A stretch of 64,000 nucleotides of DNA from Anaerolineales bacterium (GTDB lineage Bacteria > Chloroflexota > Anaerolineae > Anaerolineales > UBA11579). The stretch is taken from NCBI GenBank assembly GCA_026129305.1, contig JAHCII010000003.1, forward strand, positions 62,001 through 126,000. The letters run 5' to 3'. The position numbers and the translations under genes were made by a program. Each line of letters begins with the position of its first letter. Within the stretch, counting starts at the first letter, position 1. Below the pieces are notes generated by a model that saw only the letters and a program-made list of their open reading frames with translations, was not told the DNA's origin and searched no databases. Positions 46,788-54,003 of the stretch are shown piece after piece.

Positions 46788-47513
46788 CTAGGAAACTTGA
46801 CTGGCGCTGACCAGCGAACGGAACAGGTTCTGCATACGCGGGTCGTCCGGCAGGCATTCCGGGTGCCACTGCACGCAGACTGCAAAGGGATGATCGGGCA
46901 GCTCCACGGCTTCGATCAAGCCATCCGGCGCGCTGGCCGTGGCCCGCAGGGCAATCGCCAACTCTTTGATGCCCTGGTGATGCAGGCTGTTGACCTGCAC
47001 GATCGGCTCGCCCAAGATCTCAGCCAGGCGGCTGCCCTCACCCACCTGCACCGGATGGGCCAGGTAATCCCAGGGATGGCCCGGGAAGTTGCTGTGCTGC
47101 AGCGCACCCGGCAGCTGGTCAGGGATGTGAGTGTACAAGCTGCCGCCAAAAGCCACATTGACGATCTGCAACCCGCGGCAAATACCCAGGAAGGGCATGC
47201 CGCCCTCGGCCACCTGCTGGACCAGCTGAATCTCGATCTCGTCGCGCTCCGGGTCTACGTCATAGATCTTGTCGTGCGGCACGCCGCCGAAACGGCCAGT
47301 CTCGATGTCGCCGCCGCCGGTAAAAACCACTCCATCCAGGCGGGCCAGCAGTTCCTGCAGCCTGTCCGGCGGTAGATTGAGCGGGATGAGCACCGGGATG
47401 GCCCCGGCGCGCACCAGGGCCTCGCTGTACGGCCGCGGCGTTTGGATCACATCGATCTGGTACAGCTCGGAACGGGCATTGCGGGTGGTGACGCCGATCA
47501 AGGGAGCAGACAT
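46788..47513 (-). CDS. Class-I glutamine amidotransferase-like hydrolase (gamma-glutamyl-GABA hydrolase family)
   Basis: A 241-residue peptidase C26 protein. Nucleophile in F-L-G-I-C-R-G-L-Q, His-Glu in V-Q-W-H-P-E, and the N-S-L-H-H-Q-G and T-G-G-G-D-I segments match PuuD-like enzymes that cleave gamma-glutamyl amide bonds. I start at the ATG at 47513: TAGAAT (complement 47521-47526) is seven bases upstream, so longer readings are excluded. No putrescine pathway genes are near. Confidence 0.9.
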   Translation of the reverse strand: MSAPLIGVTTRNARSELYQIDVIQTPRPYSEALVRAGAIPVLIPLNLPPDRLQELLARLDGVVFTGGGDIETGRFGGVPHDKIYDVDPERDEIEIQLVQQVAEGGMPFLGICRGLQIVNVAFGGSLYTHIPDQLPGALQHSNFPGHPWDYLAHPVQVGEGSRLAEILGEPIVQVNSLHHQGIKELAIALRATASAPDGLIEAVELPDHPFAVCVQWHPECLPDDPRMQNLFRSLVSASQVS

Positions 47514-47561
47514 GCCGGCTATTCTAATGGAACAAAGGCCCAAGCGGTTATAATCGGCGGC

Positions 47562-47649
47562 GGAGAGATGCCAGAGTGGATGAATGGGGCGGTCTCGAAA
47601 ACCGTTGTGGTCCTCTGGGCCACCGAGGGTTCGAATCCCTCTCTCTCCG
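47562..47649 (+). tRNA. tRNA-Ser (anticodon CGA)
   Basis: The 7-bp acceptor stem is GGAGAGA with TCTCTCC and discriminator G. The anticodon loop CTCGAAA gives CGA (codon UCG). A long variable arm, typical of serine tRNAs, precedes the T arm GAGGG-TTCGAAT-CCCTC. No CCA is encoded. TATAAT lies about eight bases upstream. Confidence 0.96.
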
Positions 47650-47657
47650 CCTGACTG

Positions 47658-47688
47658 TGTGAATGCCCAGGTTTCTGGGCGTTCTTCG
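47658..47688 (+). terminator. Weak hairpin after tRNA-Ser
   Basis: GCCCAG, a GTTT loop and CTGGGC, followed by GTTCTTC. The stem is short and the T-run broken, so terminator activity is uncertain. Confidence 0.45.
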
Positions 47689-47706
47689 TCTTAACCGATT
47701 GCCCGC

Positions 47707-48153
47707 ATGAAAGCGCCAACGCCTTCCCCGCACGCCGACTCTGCCAGCTGCCCCGAATGCGGCGGCGCCCAAACCGACGGCTTCAGCTGCTGGGGGCTGC
47801 TGGGCGCCGTGATCGCCTGGGAAATGCATGACGCCGAGCTGCAAGCGGAGCATTTCAAGATCGTGGCTTCCTACAACCTGCAGCACCCGGCGCAGTTCCA
47901 TGCAGACGCCCTGGCCGACCTGCAAGCCGCCTATGTCGAGCAGATCGACCTGGGCCTGCCGGCCAGCCAGATCCGCAAGCGGATAGGTGGCGCCTATGAA
48001 GGTGAGCGGCGCGTGCTCAAAGACCCGGCCGAGCGCCAGCTGGTGCTGCGCACATGGAAGATGACGATCGCCGACATCTATGCGCACGGCCAGGCACAAG
48101 GGGCGGCCCAGCGCGTGCGCCAGTGGGCGGCCAGCCTGCGCGCCGAGCTGTAG
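47707..48153 (+). CDS. DUF5946-like protein
   Basis: A 148-residue cytosolic protein. An N-terminal C-P-E-C-G-G segment with a later Cys suggests a small metal knuckle; the body is helical (H-F-K-I-V-A-S-Y-N-L-Q-H-P-A-Q-F-H). This pattern resembles DUF5946 proteins as I remember them; function unknown. It follows the tRNA by 57 bases, and the ArsR gene promoter begins directly at its stop codon. Confidence 0.6.
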   Translation: MKAPTPSPHADSASCPECGGAQTDGFSCWGLLGAVIAWEMHDAELQAEHFKIVASYNLQHPAQFHADALADLQAAYVEQIDLGLPASQIRKRIGGAYEGERRVLKDPAERQLVLRTWKMTIADIYAHGQAQGAAQRVRQWAASLRAEL

Positions 48154-48208
48154 TTGACAGCCAACCCATTCAGCGCCATAATCTAATTCGACAGCTGTCA
48201 AATTAGAT
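48154..48208 (+). promoter_or_regulatory. Promoter and ArsR-type operator
   Basis: TTGACA (48154-48159), a 17-base spacer and CATAAT (48177-48182). A 28-bp palindrome at 48181-48208 with arms ATCTAATT and AATTAGAT around GACAGCTGTC pairs at 13 of 14 positions. It covers the -10 edge and start, the usual site for autorepression by the ArsR protein encoded just downstream. Confidence 0.8.
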
Positions 48209-48211
48209 TCT

Positions 48212-48772
48212 ATGAGCGTACAGGCCCAAACTGACCAACTGCTGCAGTTCTTCAAAATCATCGGCAACGAAAGTCGCCTGAAAGTGCTTGGCCTGCTGGC
48301 CAGCGATGAGCGCAGCGTAGGCGAGCTGGCGATCCTGCTGGGTCTGAGCGAACCGACCATCTCGCATCATCTGGCCGTGCTGCGCGAGTTGGACCTGGTG
48401 GCGATGCGCGTGGACGGCAACAATCACATCTATTGGCTGAACACCACCGCGCTTGAAGCGCTCAACCGAAACATCTTCTCCCAGGAGCAGCTGGCCACCC
48501 TGGCGCCTGAAGAAGGCGGCCGCGCCTGGGAAGCCAAAGTGCTGCGGTATTATTTGGTCGATGGCCGGCTGCGCGCCATCCCCGCCACGCAGAAAAAACG
48601 CCAGATCGTACTGCGCTGGCTGGCAGACCAGTTCGAAAAAGGCCAGGACTTGCCTGAAGCCGAGCTTAATAAGAGGCTCAAAGCCTTTCATCCTGACGTG
48701 GCCGCCCTGCGCCGGCATTTAGTGGAATTCAAACTGATGGAACGCAAAAGCAACCTCTATCGCCGCTTATAA
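48212..48772 (+). CDS. ArsR-family regulator with C-terminal DUF2087 domain
   Basis: A 186-residue regulator. An ArsR winged helix occupies residues ~8-85 (S-V-G-E-L-A-I-L-L-G-L-S-E-P-T-I-S-H-H-L). The C-terminal ~75 residues (I-V-L-R-W-L-A-D-Q-F, H-P-D-V-A-A-L-R-R-H-L-V-E) fit DUF2087. No Cys metal site is present, so it is not a classical arsenic or zinc sensor. It should repress its own operon via the upstream palindrome; four small genes follow. Confidence 0.88.
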   Translation: MSVQAQTDQLLQFFKIIGNESRLKVLGLLASDERSVGELAILLGLSEPTISHHLAVLRELDLVAMRVDGNNHIYWLNTTALEALNRNIFSQEQLATLAPEEGGRAWEAKVLRYYLVDGRLRAIPATQKKRQIVLRWLADQFEKGQDLPEAELNKRLKAFHPDVAALRRHLVEFKLMERKSNLYRRL

Positions 48773-48784
48773 AGGAGAGCGCTG

Positions 48785-49168
48785 ATGACCTACAAACCGC
48801 AGAGCTACAATGACCTGTCACCCTATTTGATCGTGGACGATGCGCGTGGCCTGATCACTTTTCTAAAAGCTGCCCTGGACGGCAAAGAACTGCGCGTCTT
48901 TGAGCACGAGGGACGCGTGGTGCACGCCGAGATGATGATCGGCGATTCGGTGCTGATGCTCTCCGACGCCAACCCGCAGTACCCGGCCATCAAGAGCGTG
49001 CTGCATCTCTATGTGCCGGACGTGGATGCCAGCTTCCAGAAGGCCCTGGGGGCCGGGGCAAGCCAAGTACAGGCTCCCGAAAAGGGGAATGACCCCGACA
49101 AGCGTGGCACCTTCAGTGATCCCTTCGGCAACCTATGGTCGCTGGGCACCCAGGTGGACGCGGGCTAA
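48785..49168 (+). CDS. VOC-superfamily (glyoxalase/PhnB-like) protein
   Basis: A 127-residue protein with two beta-alpha-beta-beta-beta units. It opens Y-L-I-V-D-D-A-R-G and ends R-G-T-F-S-D-P-F-G-N-L-W-S-L-G-T, the PhnB-like pattern. The expected metal residues are partly unclear, so activity is uncertain. It follows the ArsR gene by 12 bases with a GGAG site. Confidence 0.85.
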   Translation: MTYKPQSYNDLSPYLIVDDARGLITFLKAALDGKELRVFEHEGRVVHAEMMIGDSVLMLSDANPQYPAIKSVLHLYVPDVDASFQKALGAGASQVQAPEKGNDPDKRGTFSDPFGNLWSLGTQVDAG

Positions 49169-49172
49169 ACCA

Positions 49173-49715
49173 ATGCCGGAGTACGCCGCATTCCTACGCG
49201 GGATCAACCTGGGCAAGCGCAGCATCAAAATGGCCGACCTGCGCCAGGTGTTGACCGCGGCCGGCTACGCCGATGTGCGTACCCTGCTGGCCAGCGGCAA
49301 CGTGCTGCTGGCCAGCCCGCAGGCTGCGGCTGCCGTGCTGGGCGCGGAGTTGGAGGCCGTGATGCGGGCCGCTTTCGGCTTTGATGTGCCGGTGCTACTG
49401 CGCAGTGCCGCAGAAATCGCCGCGCTGGTGGAATCGGCCCCGTTCGAGAATGTGGCCGTGGACAAAGATACCCGGCGGTACATCAGCTTTCTGGCCCAGC
49501 CCGCCCAAGAACTGCCGCAAGCCTTGCAAGAAGGGGACGAGAGTTTCCGCATCCTACAGGTGCAGCCTGGCCATATCGCCTGCGTGGTGCAAGTGAACGC
49601 CAGTCGGGGCACGCTCAATCTGATGGATGCTCTGGACAAGCATCTTGGGACCGGAATCACCACGCGCAACTGGAACACGGTGCTGAAAGTGCACGCCGCG
49701 CTGCAGGGAACATGA
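49173..49715 (+). CDS. DUF1697 protein
   Basis: A 180-residue cytosolic protein. The start Y-A-A-F-L-R-G-I-N-L-G-K, then L-L-A-S-G-N-V-L-L and the C-terminal T-T-R-N-W-N-T-V-L-K are hallmarks of DUF1697. Function unknown. The ATG at 49173 lies four bases after the VOC stop; its own stop overlaps the next start by four bases (ATGA). Confidence 0.9.
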   Translation: MPEYAAFLRGINLGKRSIKMADLRQVLTAAGYADVRTLLASGNVLLASPQAAAAVLGAELEAVMRAAFGFDVPVLLRSAAEIAALVESAPFENVAVDKDTRRYISFLAQPAQELPQALQEGDESFRILQVQPGHIACVVQVNASRGTLNLMDALDKHLGTGITTRNWNTVLKVHAALQGT

Positions 49716-50293
49716 ACCCGATCTTCTTCGCCTCCCCAGCAGAATTTGGTGACTGGCTGCAGGCCAACCACGCCAGGGCCAGGGAGGTATTGGTGGGCTA
49801 CTACAAAGTCAGCACGGGCAAACCCAGCCTGACCTGGGAGCAGTCCGTGGACGAGGCCCTGTGTTACGGTTGGATTGATGGCGTGCGCAAAAGCCTGGGC
49901 GCGGAGAGCTACACCATCCGCTTTACGCCGCGCAAGGCCGGCAGCATTTGGAGCAACAAAAACATTGCCAGCGTTGAGCGCTTGATCAACACGGGGCGCC
50001 TGCAGCCCGCCGGACTGCAGGCCTACCAGGCGCGCCGTGCGGAACGCTCTGGGATCTATTCTTTTGAACAAGCTGAAACCGGCTGGGGGGCCAAGCTGGA
50101 AGCGGAGTTCCAAGCGCACCCGGCCGCTTGGGAATTCTTCAACCAGCAGCCCGCGGGATACCAAAGAACCATACAGCATTGGATCACCAGCGCCAAGCGC
50201 GAGGAAACTCAACTAAAACGCCTGGCGCGGCTGATAGAGGTTTCCGCCGAGGGCCGGCGCGTGGATTTGATGAAACCGTTTGGAGGCGCCTGA
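49712..50293 (+). CDS. YdeI/OmpD-associated-family protein
   Basis: A 193-residue cytosolic protein. F-G-D-W-L-Q-A-N-H near the N-terminus, L-C-Y-G-W-I-D-G and the following R-F-T-P-R-K-A-G-S-I-W-S-N-K-N are the family signature; W-I-T-S-A-K-R-E-E-T-Q-L-K-R-L lies in the C-terminal OmdA-like part. It is coupled to DUF1697 upstream and to a shorter relative downstream. Function unknown. Confidence 0.88.
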   Translation: MNPIFFASPAEFGDWLQANHARAREVLVGYYKVSTGKPSLTWEQSVDEALCYGWIDGVRKSLGAESYTIRFTPRKAGSIWSNKNIASVERLINTGRLQPAGLQAYQARRAERSGIYSFEQAETGWGAKLEAEFQAHPAAWEFFNQQPAGYQRTIQHWITSAKREETQLKRLARLIEVSAEGRRVDLMKPFGGA

Positions 50294-50541
50294 TGAGCGA
50301 ACAGGATTGGAGCCGGCTGAGCCGGCCGCGCTACGCCATGCCCGAAGACCTGGCCCAGGCCTTGAAGACCCACCAGCTCAGCCAAGCCTACCAGGCCCGG
50401 CCACCCTATCAGCAGAACGATTACATCGGCTGGCTGAACCGGGCCAAGCGACCCGAAACCCGCCAGAAGCGATTGGACCAGATTGTGGATGAGCTGCGCC
50501 GCGGCGATGTGTACATGAACATGAGATGGCAGGCCAAATAG
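50293..50541 (+). CDS. Small OmdA-domain protein
   Basis: An 82-residue protein resembling only the C-terminal helical part of its neighbour: Y-I-G-W-L-N-R-A-K-R-P-E-T-R-Q-K-R-L-D compares with W-I-T-S-A-K-R-E-E-T-Q-L-K-R-L. Its ATG overlaps the upstream stop (TGATG). It ends the operon; a strong terminator follows. Confidence 0.82.
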   Translation: MSEQDWSRLSRPRYAMPEDLAQALKTHQLSQAYQARPPYQQNDYIGWLNRAKRPETRQKRLDQIVDELRRGDVYMNMRWQAK

Positions 50542-50543
50542 AA

Positions 50544-50573
50544 AAAAGGCCCCGGCGTGTCCGGGGCCTTTTT
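50544..50573 (+). terminator. Terminator of the ArsR operon
   Basis: AAAAAGGCCCCGG, a CGTGT loop and CCGGGGCCTTTTT. Symmetric runs suggest use from both directions, including the convergent SWIM gene. Confidence 0.92.
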
Positions 50574-50588
50574 AGCGTTTGGTGCGGG

Positions 50589-50825
50589 CTAAACCGGCTG
50601 GGGCAACATCCCGGTCAATACCATGTCCAGGGCCATGGTGTGGCTGCATTCATTGCGGCCCACAAAAAACTCACAGTCACAATGCCAGGAGCCGTCACGA
50701 TATTCGACGCGATGCGGGTTGTTCACGCCGCTGAAGTGCACCACCATCGACTCTACGGTCATACGGGAGCGTTCTTCGGCGTAGGTTTTGGCTTTTTCAA
50801 ACTTGCGCAACAATCCTGTGTCCAT
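50589..50825 (-). CDS. Small SWIM zinc-finger protein
   Basis: A 78-residue protein with C-D-C at residues 49-51 followed by C-S-H at about 60-62, the C-x-C-xn-C-x-H pattern of SWIM zinc fingers, inside W-H-C-D-C-E-F-F. Longer SWIM proteins bind DNA or protein; this is a stand-alone finger. An AAGGAGAATG site precedes the ATG. Function unknown. Confidence 0.82.
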   Translation of the reverse strand: MDTGLLRKFEKAKTYAEERSRMTVESMVVHFSGVNNPHRVEYRDGSWHCDCEFFVGRNECSHTMALDMVLTGMLPQPV

Positions 50826-50854
50826 AGCATTCTCCTTGACTAGTGGGAAAACAA

Positions 50855-50883
50855 AAAGGCACGCGCGGACTGCGCGTGCCTTT
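50855..50883. terminator. Hairpin upstream of the SWIM gene
   Basis: AAAGGCACGCGC, a GGACT loop and GCGCGTGCCTTT form a strong stem. On the minus strand it separates the SWIM gene from the upstream tRNA-Pro transcript. Confidence 0.85.
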
Positions 50884-50987
50884 GGGCAACAAAGAAAAAG
50901 ATTAACTTGAAAGCCGTTAATCGCATCTTAGGCTTTCTCCTTGTTAGTAGTCTACTGCCAAGTACCCCTGCGAGTCAACTACGTTTG

Positions 50988-51329
50988 CTATACGACCGGA
51001 ATGTGCTCCAGGCTGTCCTGGCGCGGCTTGCCGCGCCCGGTCACCAGCGCTTCGCCGCGATAAAACTCCACGCGGCGCAGGGGCACGGTCAAGTCGAACT
51101 CGCTGGCCCAAAATTCACGGCGAGTGCCGACATAAAAACGCTTGCCCTGACGCAGGCGCTCCAGCAGCGTGGCGCGGTCCAACAGCACCGTGTCCGACCA
51201 GGTGGGGCCGCGGCGTTCGTAAGCGCGCACCCAAGCCAGCTGGCCGTCGGCCGTGAAGTGGGCTGCCTCAACCACGCCGTCCAGCTTGCGCACACGCTTT
51301 GAGGATAGGGTTTGGGTTTTTGTTTGCAT
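50988..51329 (-). CDS. Hypothetical protein directly behind tRNA-Pro
   Basis: A 113-residue soluble protein, basic N-terminus, with beta-rich middle (A-A-H-F-T-A-D-G-Q-L-A-W-V-R-A-Y-E-R-R-G) and F-Y-V-G-T-R-R-E-F. I do not recognise it. Its ATG begins two bases after the mature 3' end of tRNA-Pro, with no room for promoter or ribosome site. It should be cotranscribed with the tRNA and freed by tRNA 3' cleavage. Confidence 0.72.
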   Translation of the reverse strand: MQTKTQTLSSKRVRKLDGVVEAAHFTADGQLAWVRAYERRGPTWSDTVLLDRATLLERLRQGKRFYVGTRREFWASEFDLTVPLRRVEFYRGEALVTGRGKPRQDSLEHIPVV

Positions 51330-51331
51330 AG

Positions 51332-51405
51332 TCGGGGTGGGCGGATTCGAACCGCCGACCACCGCGTCCCAAACGCGGTGCGCTGCCAGGCTGCGCTACA
51401 CCCCG
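51332..51405 (-). tRNA. tRNA-Pro (anticodon UGG)
   Basis: On the minus strand CGGGGTG and CACCCCG form the acceptor stem with discriminator A. The anticodon stem CCGCG/CGCGG holds loop TTTGGGA, giving UGG, which reads all four proline codons with wobble. The T arm GGCGG-TTCGAAT-CCGCC is canonical. No CCA is encoded. Confidence 0.96.
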
Positions 51406-51501
51406 GGCCTGGTGAGTATACTCGCTGCCGGCGGAGCCAGTCAAGAAAGCCCCAAAACGGCCGATCCCCTTGCTGGCCAGAATGCACTATACTGATTGCC
51501 T

Positions 51502-52173
51502 ATGTTCCCCATTCGAGACAGCAACCGCACCACTCGCTTCCCGATCATGAATTGGCTGTTGATTTTGGCCAATGCCTTGGTGTTTTTCTATGAGATCAGC
51601 CTGGGCGATGGGCAACTCAACGAATTCATCTATGAATTCGCCATGATGCCGGCCAAACTGCAGAGCGACCCGCAAACCTTTGCCTTTACGGTGCTGACCA
51701 GCATGTTCATGCATGCCGGCTGGTTCCACTTCCTGAGCAATGTATGGATCTTGCACATTTTTGGTGACAATGTGGAAGACCGCATGGGGCCAATCCGCTA
51801 CCTGATCTTCTATCTGCTGGGCGGTGTGGCCGCCGCGCTGCTGGAGACCTATGTTTCGCCGGGCAGCCAGATCCCGGTGCTGGGCGCCAGCGGCGCGATT
51901 GCTGGCGTGCTGGGGGCTTATGTGCTGCTCTTCCCCGGCGCCCGGGTGCGCACAGCCGTGTTCCTGATCTTTATTTCAATCATGGACCTGCCGGCGGTGA
52001 TCTTCATCGGCTTTTGGTTTGTCTCGCAGCTCTTCTCCGGCCTGGCCTCCATCGGCGCCACCGCTACGACCGGCGTGGCCTGGTGGGCGCACATCGGCGG
52101 TTTCGCTATGGGATTGCTGCTGTGCGGACTGTTCGCCAGACGCCCGCGCCCGGCGCCGATAGACTATTTGTAA
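51502..52173 (+). CDS. Rhomboid-family intramembrane serine protease
   Basis: A 223-residue, about six-helix membrane protease. Ser130 in G-A-S-G-A-I-A-G and His197 in W-W-A-H-I-G-G-F form the catalytic dyad; H-A-G-W-F-H-F-L-S-N is the helix-2 motif. TATACT (51488-51493) ends eight bases before the ATG, so it is leaderless. Substrate unknown. Confidence 0.95.
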   Translation: MFPIRDSNRTTRFPIMNWLLILANALVFFYEISLGDGQLNEFIYEFAMMPAKLQSDPQTFAFTVLTSMFMHAGWFHFLSNVWILHIFGDNVEDRMGPIRYLIFYLLGGVAAALLETYVSPGSQIPVLGASGAIAGVLGAYVLLFPGARVRTAVFLIFISIMDLPAVIFIGFWFVSQLFSGLASIGATATTGVAWWAHIGGFAMGLLLCGLFARRPRPAPIDYL

Positions 52174-52196
52174 AGCCCGCGTGTTAAAATCCGTGC

Positions 52197-52625
52197 ATGA
52201 ACGACGCTCTGCCCAAGAGTAAAACCGCCTTGGTGCGCACTGAGCGCGCCCGGCGTTCGCATCGCAAAGAGAGTTTCTGGCAGATCGTTCTGCCTTTGCT
52301 GCTCGGCGTGGGGCTAATAGTCTACCTGGTGTACCAACTGCTGAGCACCCAGGCCAGCAGCAGTGAACAGGCAGCCCAGGTGGCAGTCATTCTGCTGGCC
52401 CTGCCCTTATTGGTGTTGGGGATTGCCCTGCTGGCGGTGCTGGTCATGCTCATGATCGGGGTCAGCAAGCTCAGCGAGTGGCTGCCGCAGCTGACCGTGC
52501 GAATTCTGGATCTGGTGGAAACTATGAATGCTGGCGCCCACCGCAGCGCTCACTGGGCCGCACGCCCATTTCTGGCCATCGAAAGCTGGACGGCCGCGCT
52601 GGGCCGCCTATTCAAACGAGGTTAG
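52197..52625 (+). CDS. Small membrane protein, two predicted helices
   Basis: A 142-residue protein with a basic N-terminus and two hydrophobic helices (about residues 30-48 and 62-90), then an amphipathic C-terminal tail. No family recognised. TAAAAT (52185-52190) lies six bases before the ATG, so it is leaderless. It is followed three bases later by another small membrane protein. Confidence 0.72.
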   Translation: MNDALPKSKTALVRTERARRSHRKESFWQIVLPLLLGVGLIVYLVYQLLSTQASSSEQAAQVAVILLALPLLVLGIALLAVLVMLMIGVSKLSEWLPQLTVRILDLVETMNAGAHRSAHWAARPFLAIESWTAALGRLFKRG

Positions 52626-52628
52626 CCA

Positions 52629-52823
52629 ATGAAGACAAACCGCAATATTGTTCTGGTCTTGGGGGCACTGCTGGGCGCCCTGGTGGGCGTGGCCGCCGGC
52701 CACAGCTTGCTCAAACGCGCCGAGCAGGGTGACCGGCCCATGCTGACTGCCGCCGAAGGCATCAGCCTGGGGACGCTTGTGGTTGGCTTGTTGCGTCAAA
52801 TCTCGACCCTCGGCGACGAATAA
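52629..52823 (+). CDS. Small glycine-zipper membrane protein
   Basis: A 64-residue protein. Residues 7-26 are a Gly/Ala-patterned helix (L-G-A-L-L-G-A-L-V-G-V-A-A-G); a second weaker hydrophobic stretch follows near residue 45. A GAGG site sits before its ATG. It is part of the 52.2-53.8 kb operon. Function unknown. Confidence 0.68.
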   Translation: MKTNRNIVLVLGALLGALVGVAAGHSLLKRAEQGDRPMLTAAEGISLGTLVVGLLRQISTLGDE

Positions 52824-52832
52824 CCTTCCCAC

Positions 52833-53840
52833 GTGGCTTCGCCCGACTGTGTGCTGCTGGGGCGTCTGCAGCGCGATATCATCCTGACGGCTGACGGCCA
52901 GGCCAGGCTGGACCAACTGGGCGGCAACCTGCCCTACGCGGCGGCGGCCTGCCAGTTGGCAGGCGGCAGGCCGGGGCTGGTGGCCCGCGTAGGCCGGGAT
53001 TACCCCGGGGAGTGGTTGGATGCATTGGCCAACCGTGAGCTGGACACCCAGGGCATCCACCGGCTGGCCGACCCGGCCGATCAGCTGCGCTTCATCGCTT
53101 ATCCCGAACTGTACCGCGCCAATAGCGACCACCCCGTCAGGCATTTCGCCCGTTGGGGGCTGCCGCTGCCCAAGCCGCTGCTGCACTACCAGAACCCGGA
53201 CGGAGCGTTGGACTCAAAGCAGCAGCGTACACCGCTCACCTTGCGTCCTGAAGACCTGCCTGAGGCTTATTGGGAAGCCAAGGGCGCCCATTTGTGCCCA
53301 TTGGACTACTTCAGCCATGCCATCATGCCGGTAGCCTTGCGAGAAGCGGGCATTCGGCTGATCACCCTGGAAGCCGGCCCGGGGTACATGCACCCTGATT
53401 TTTGGAAGGAATTTCCGGACCTGGTGAACGGCATCAGTGTGTTTGTCACCAGTGCCGATGACCTGGGCAACCTCTTCCGCCGGCAAAGCGCCGAAATATG
53501 GGAAATGGCGGAAGCGGTGTGTTCGTTCAACTGCGATGCGGTCATCGTGCGCAACCCGGCGCGCGGCGACCAATTGTATGACGCCAGCAGCCAAAAGCGC
53601 TTTCACCTGCCGCCCTTCCCGGCCCGCGTCTACGACATCACCGACAACGCCAGCAGCTTCTGCGGAGCGCTGCTGGCGCAGCTGGCCCAGGGCGTTGGCC
53701 TGCCTGAGGCGATGGTCACCGCCAGCGCCGCCGCCTCGCTGGCCACAGAAGGCAACAGCGCTTTTCACGTTACAGAAACCTTCCCTGGCCTGCTGGAAGC
53801 CCGCCGCGAAGCGCTGCAGCAAGCCCTAAAACCTGTATAA
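52833..53840 (+). CDS. PfkB-fold protein lacking the catalytic motif (pseudokinase)
   Basis: A 335-residue ribokinase-fold protein. The N-terminal G-G-N-L-P-Y-A-A-A-A substrate region and the overall length are kept. At residues 268-278 the family motif D-T-T-G-A-G-D-A-F-C-G reads D-I-T-D-N-A-S-S-F-C-G: the anion-hole Gly-Ala-Gly and the catalytic base Asp (Ser274) are lost while flanking residues remain. It should bind a ligand but not phosphorylate it. It starts at a GTG nine bases after the small membrane gene. Confidence 0.82.
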   Translation: MASPDCVLLGRLQRDIILTADGQARLDQLGGNLPYAAAACQLAGGRPGLVARVGRDYPGEWLDALANRELDTQGIHRLADPADQLRFIAYPELYRANSDHPVRHFARWGLPLPKPLLHYQNPDGALDSKQQRTPLTLRPEDLPEAYWEAKGAHLCPLDYFSHAIMPVALREAGIRLITLEAGPGYMHPDFWKEFPDLVNGISVFVTSADDLGNLFRRQSAEIWEMAEAVCSFNCDAVIVRNPARGDQLYDASSQKRFHLPPFPARVYDITDNASSFCGALLAQLAQGVGLPEAMVTASAAASLATEGNSAFHVTETFPGLLEARREALQQALKPV

Positions 53841-53865
53841 CGCCCGTACAGAACCGCAAAACACC

Positions 53866-53893
53866 GAGAGCGCCTACTTAGGCGCTCTTTTTT
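53866..53893 (+). terminator. Terminator after the pseudokinase gene
   Basis: GAGCGCC, a TACTTA loop and GGCGCTC followed by TTTTTT. A classic intrinsic terminator. Confidence 0.9.
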
Positions 53894-54003
53894 GTTCTTC
53901 CTTACAGCCTTGTTAGCAGTACCACAATACTATATGTTTATTACCAAATACTAACTAGAATCTTACCAAATACGGGCTCCTCACTCGTAGAAAGGTAAGA
54001 CAC

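Noticed and set aside
52820-52845. Possible parS site (CCCACGTGG)
   Set aside because: Only a CACGTG core is present; it lacks the flanking TGTTTC/GAAACA arms of known parS sites and is far from parAB.
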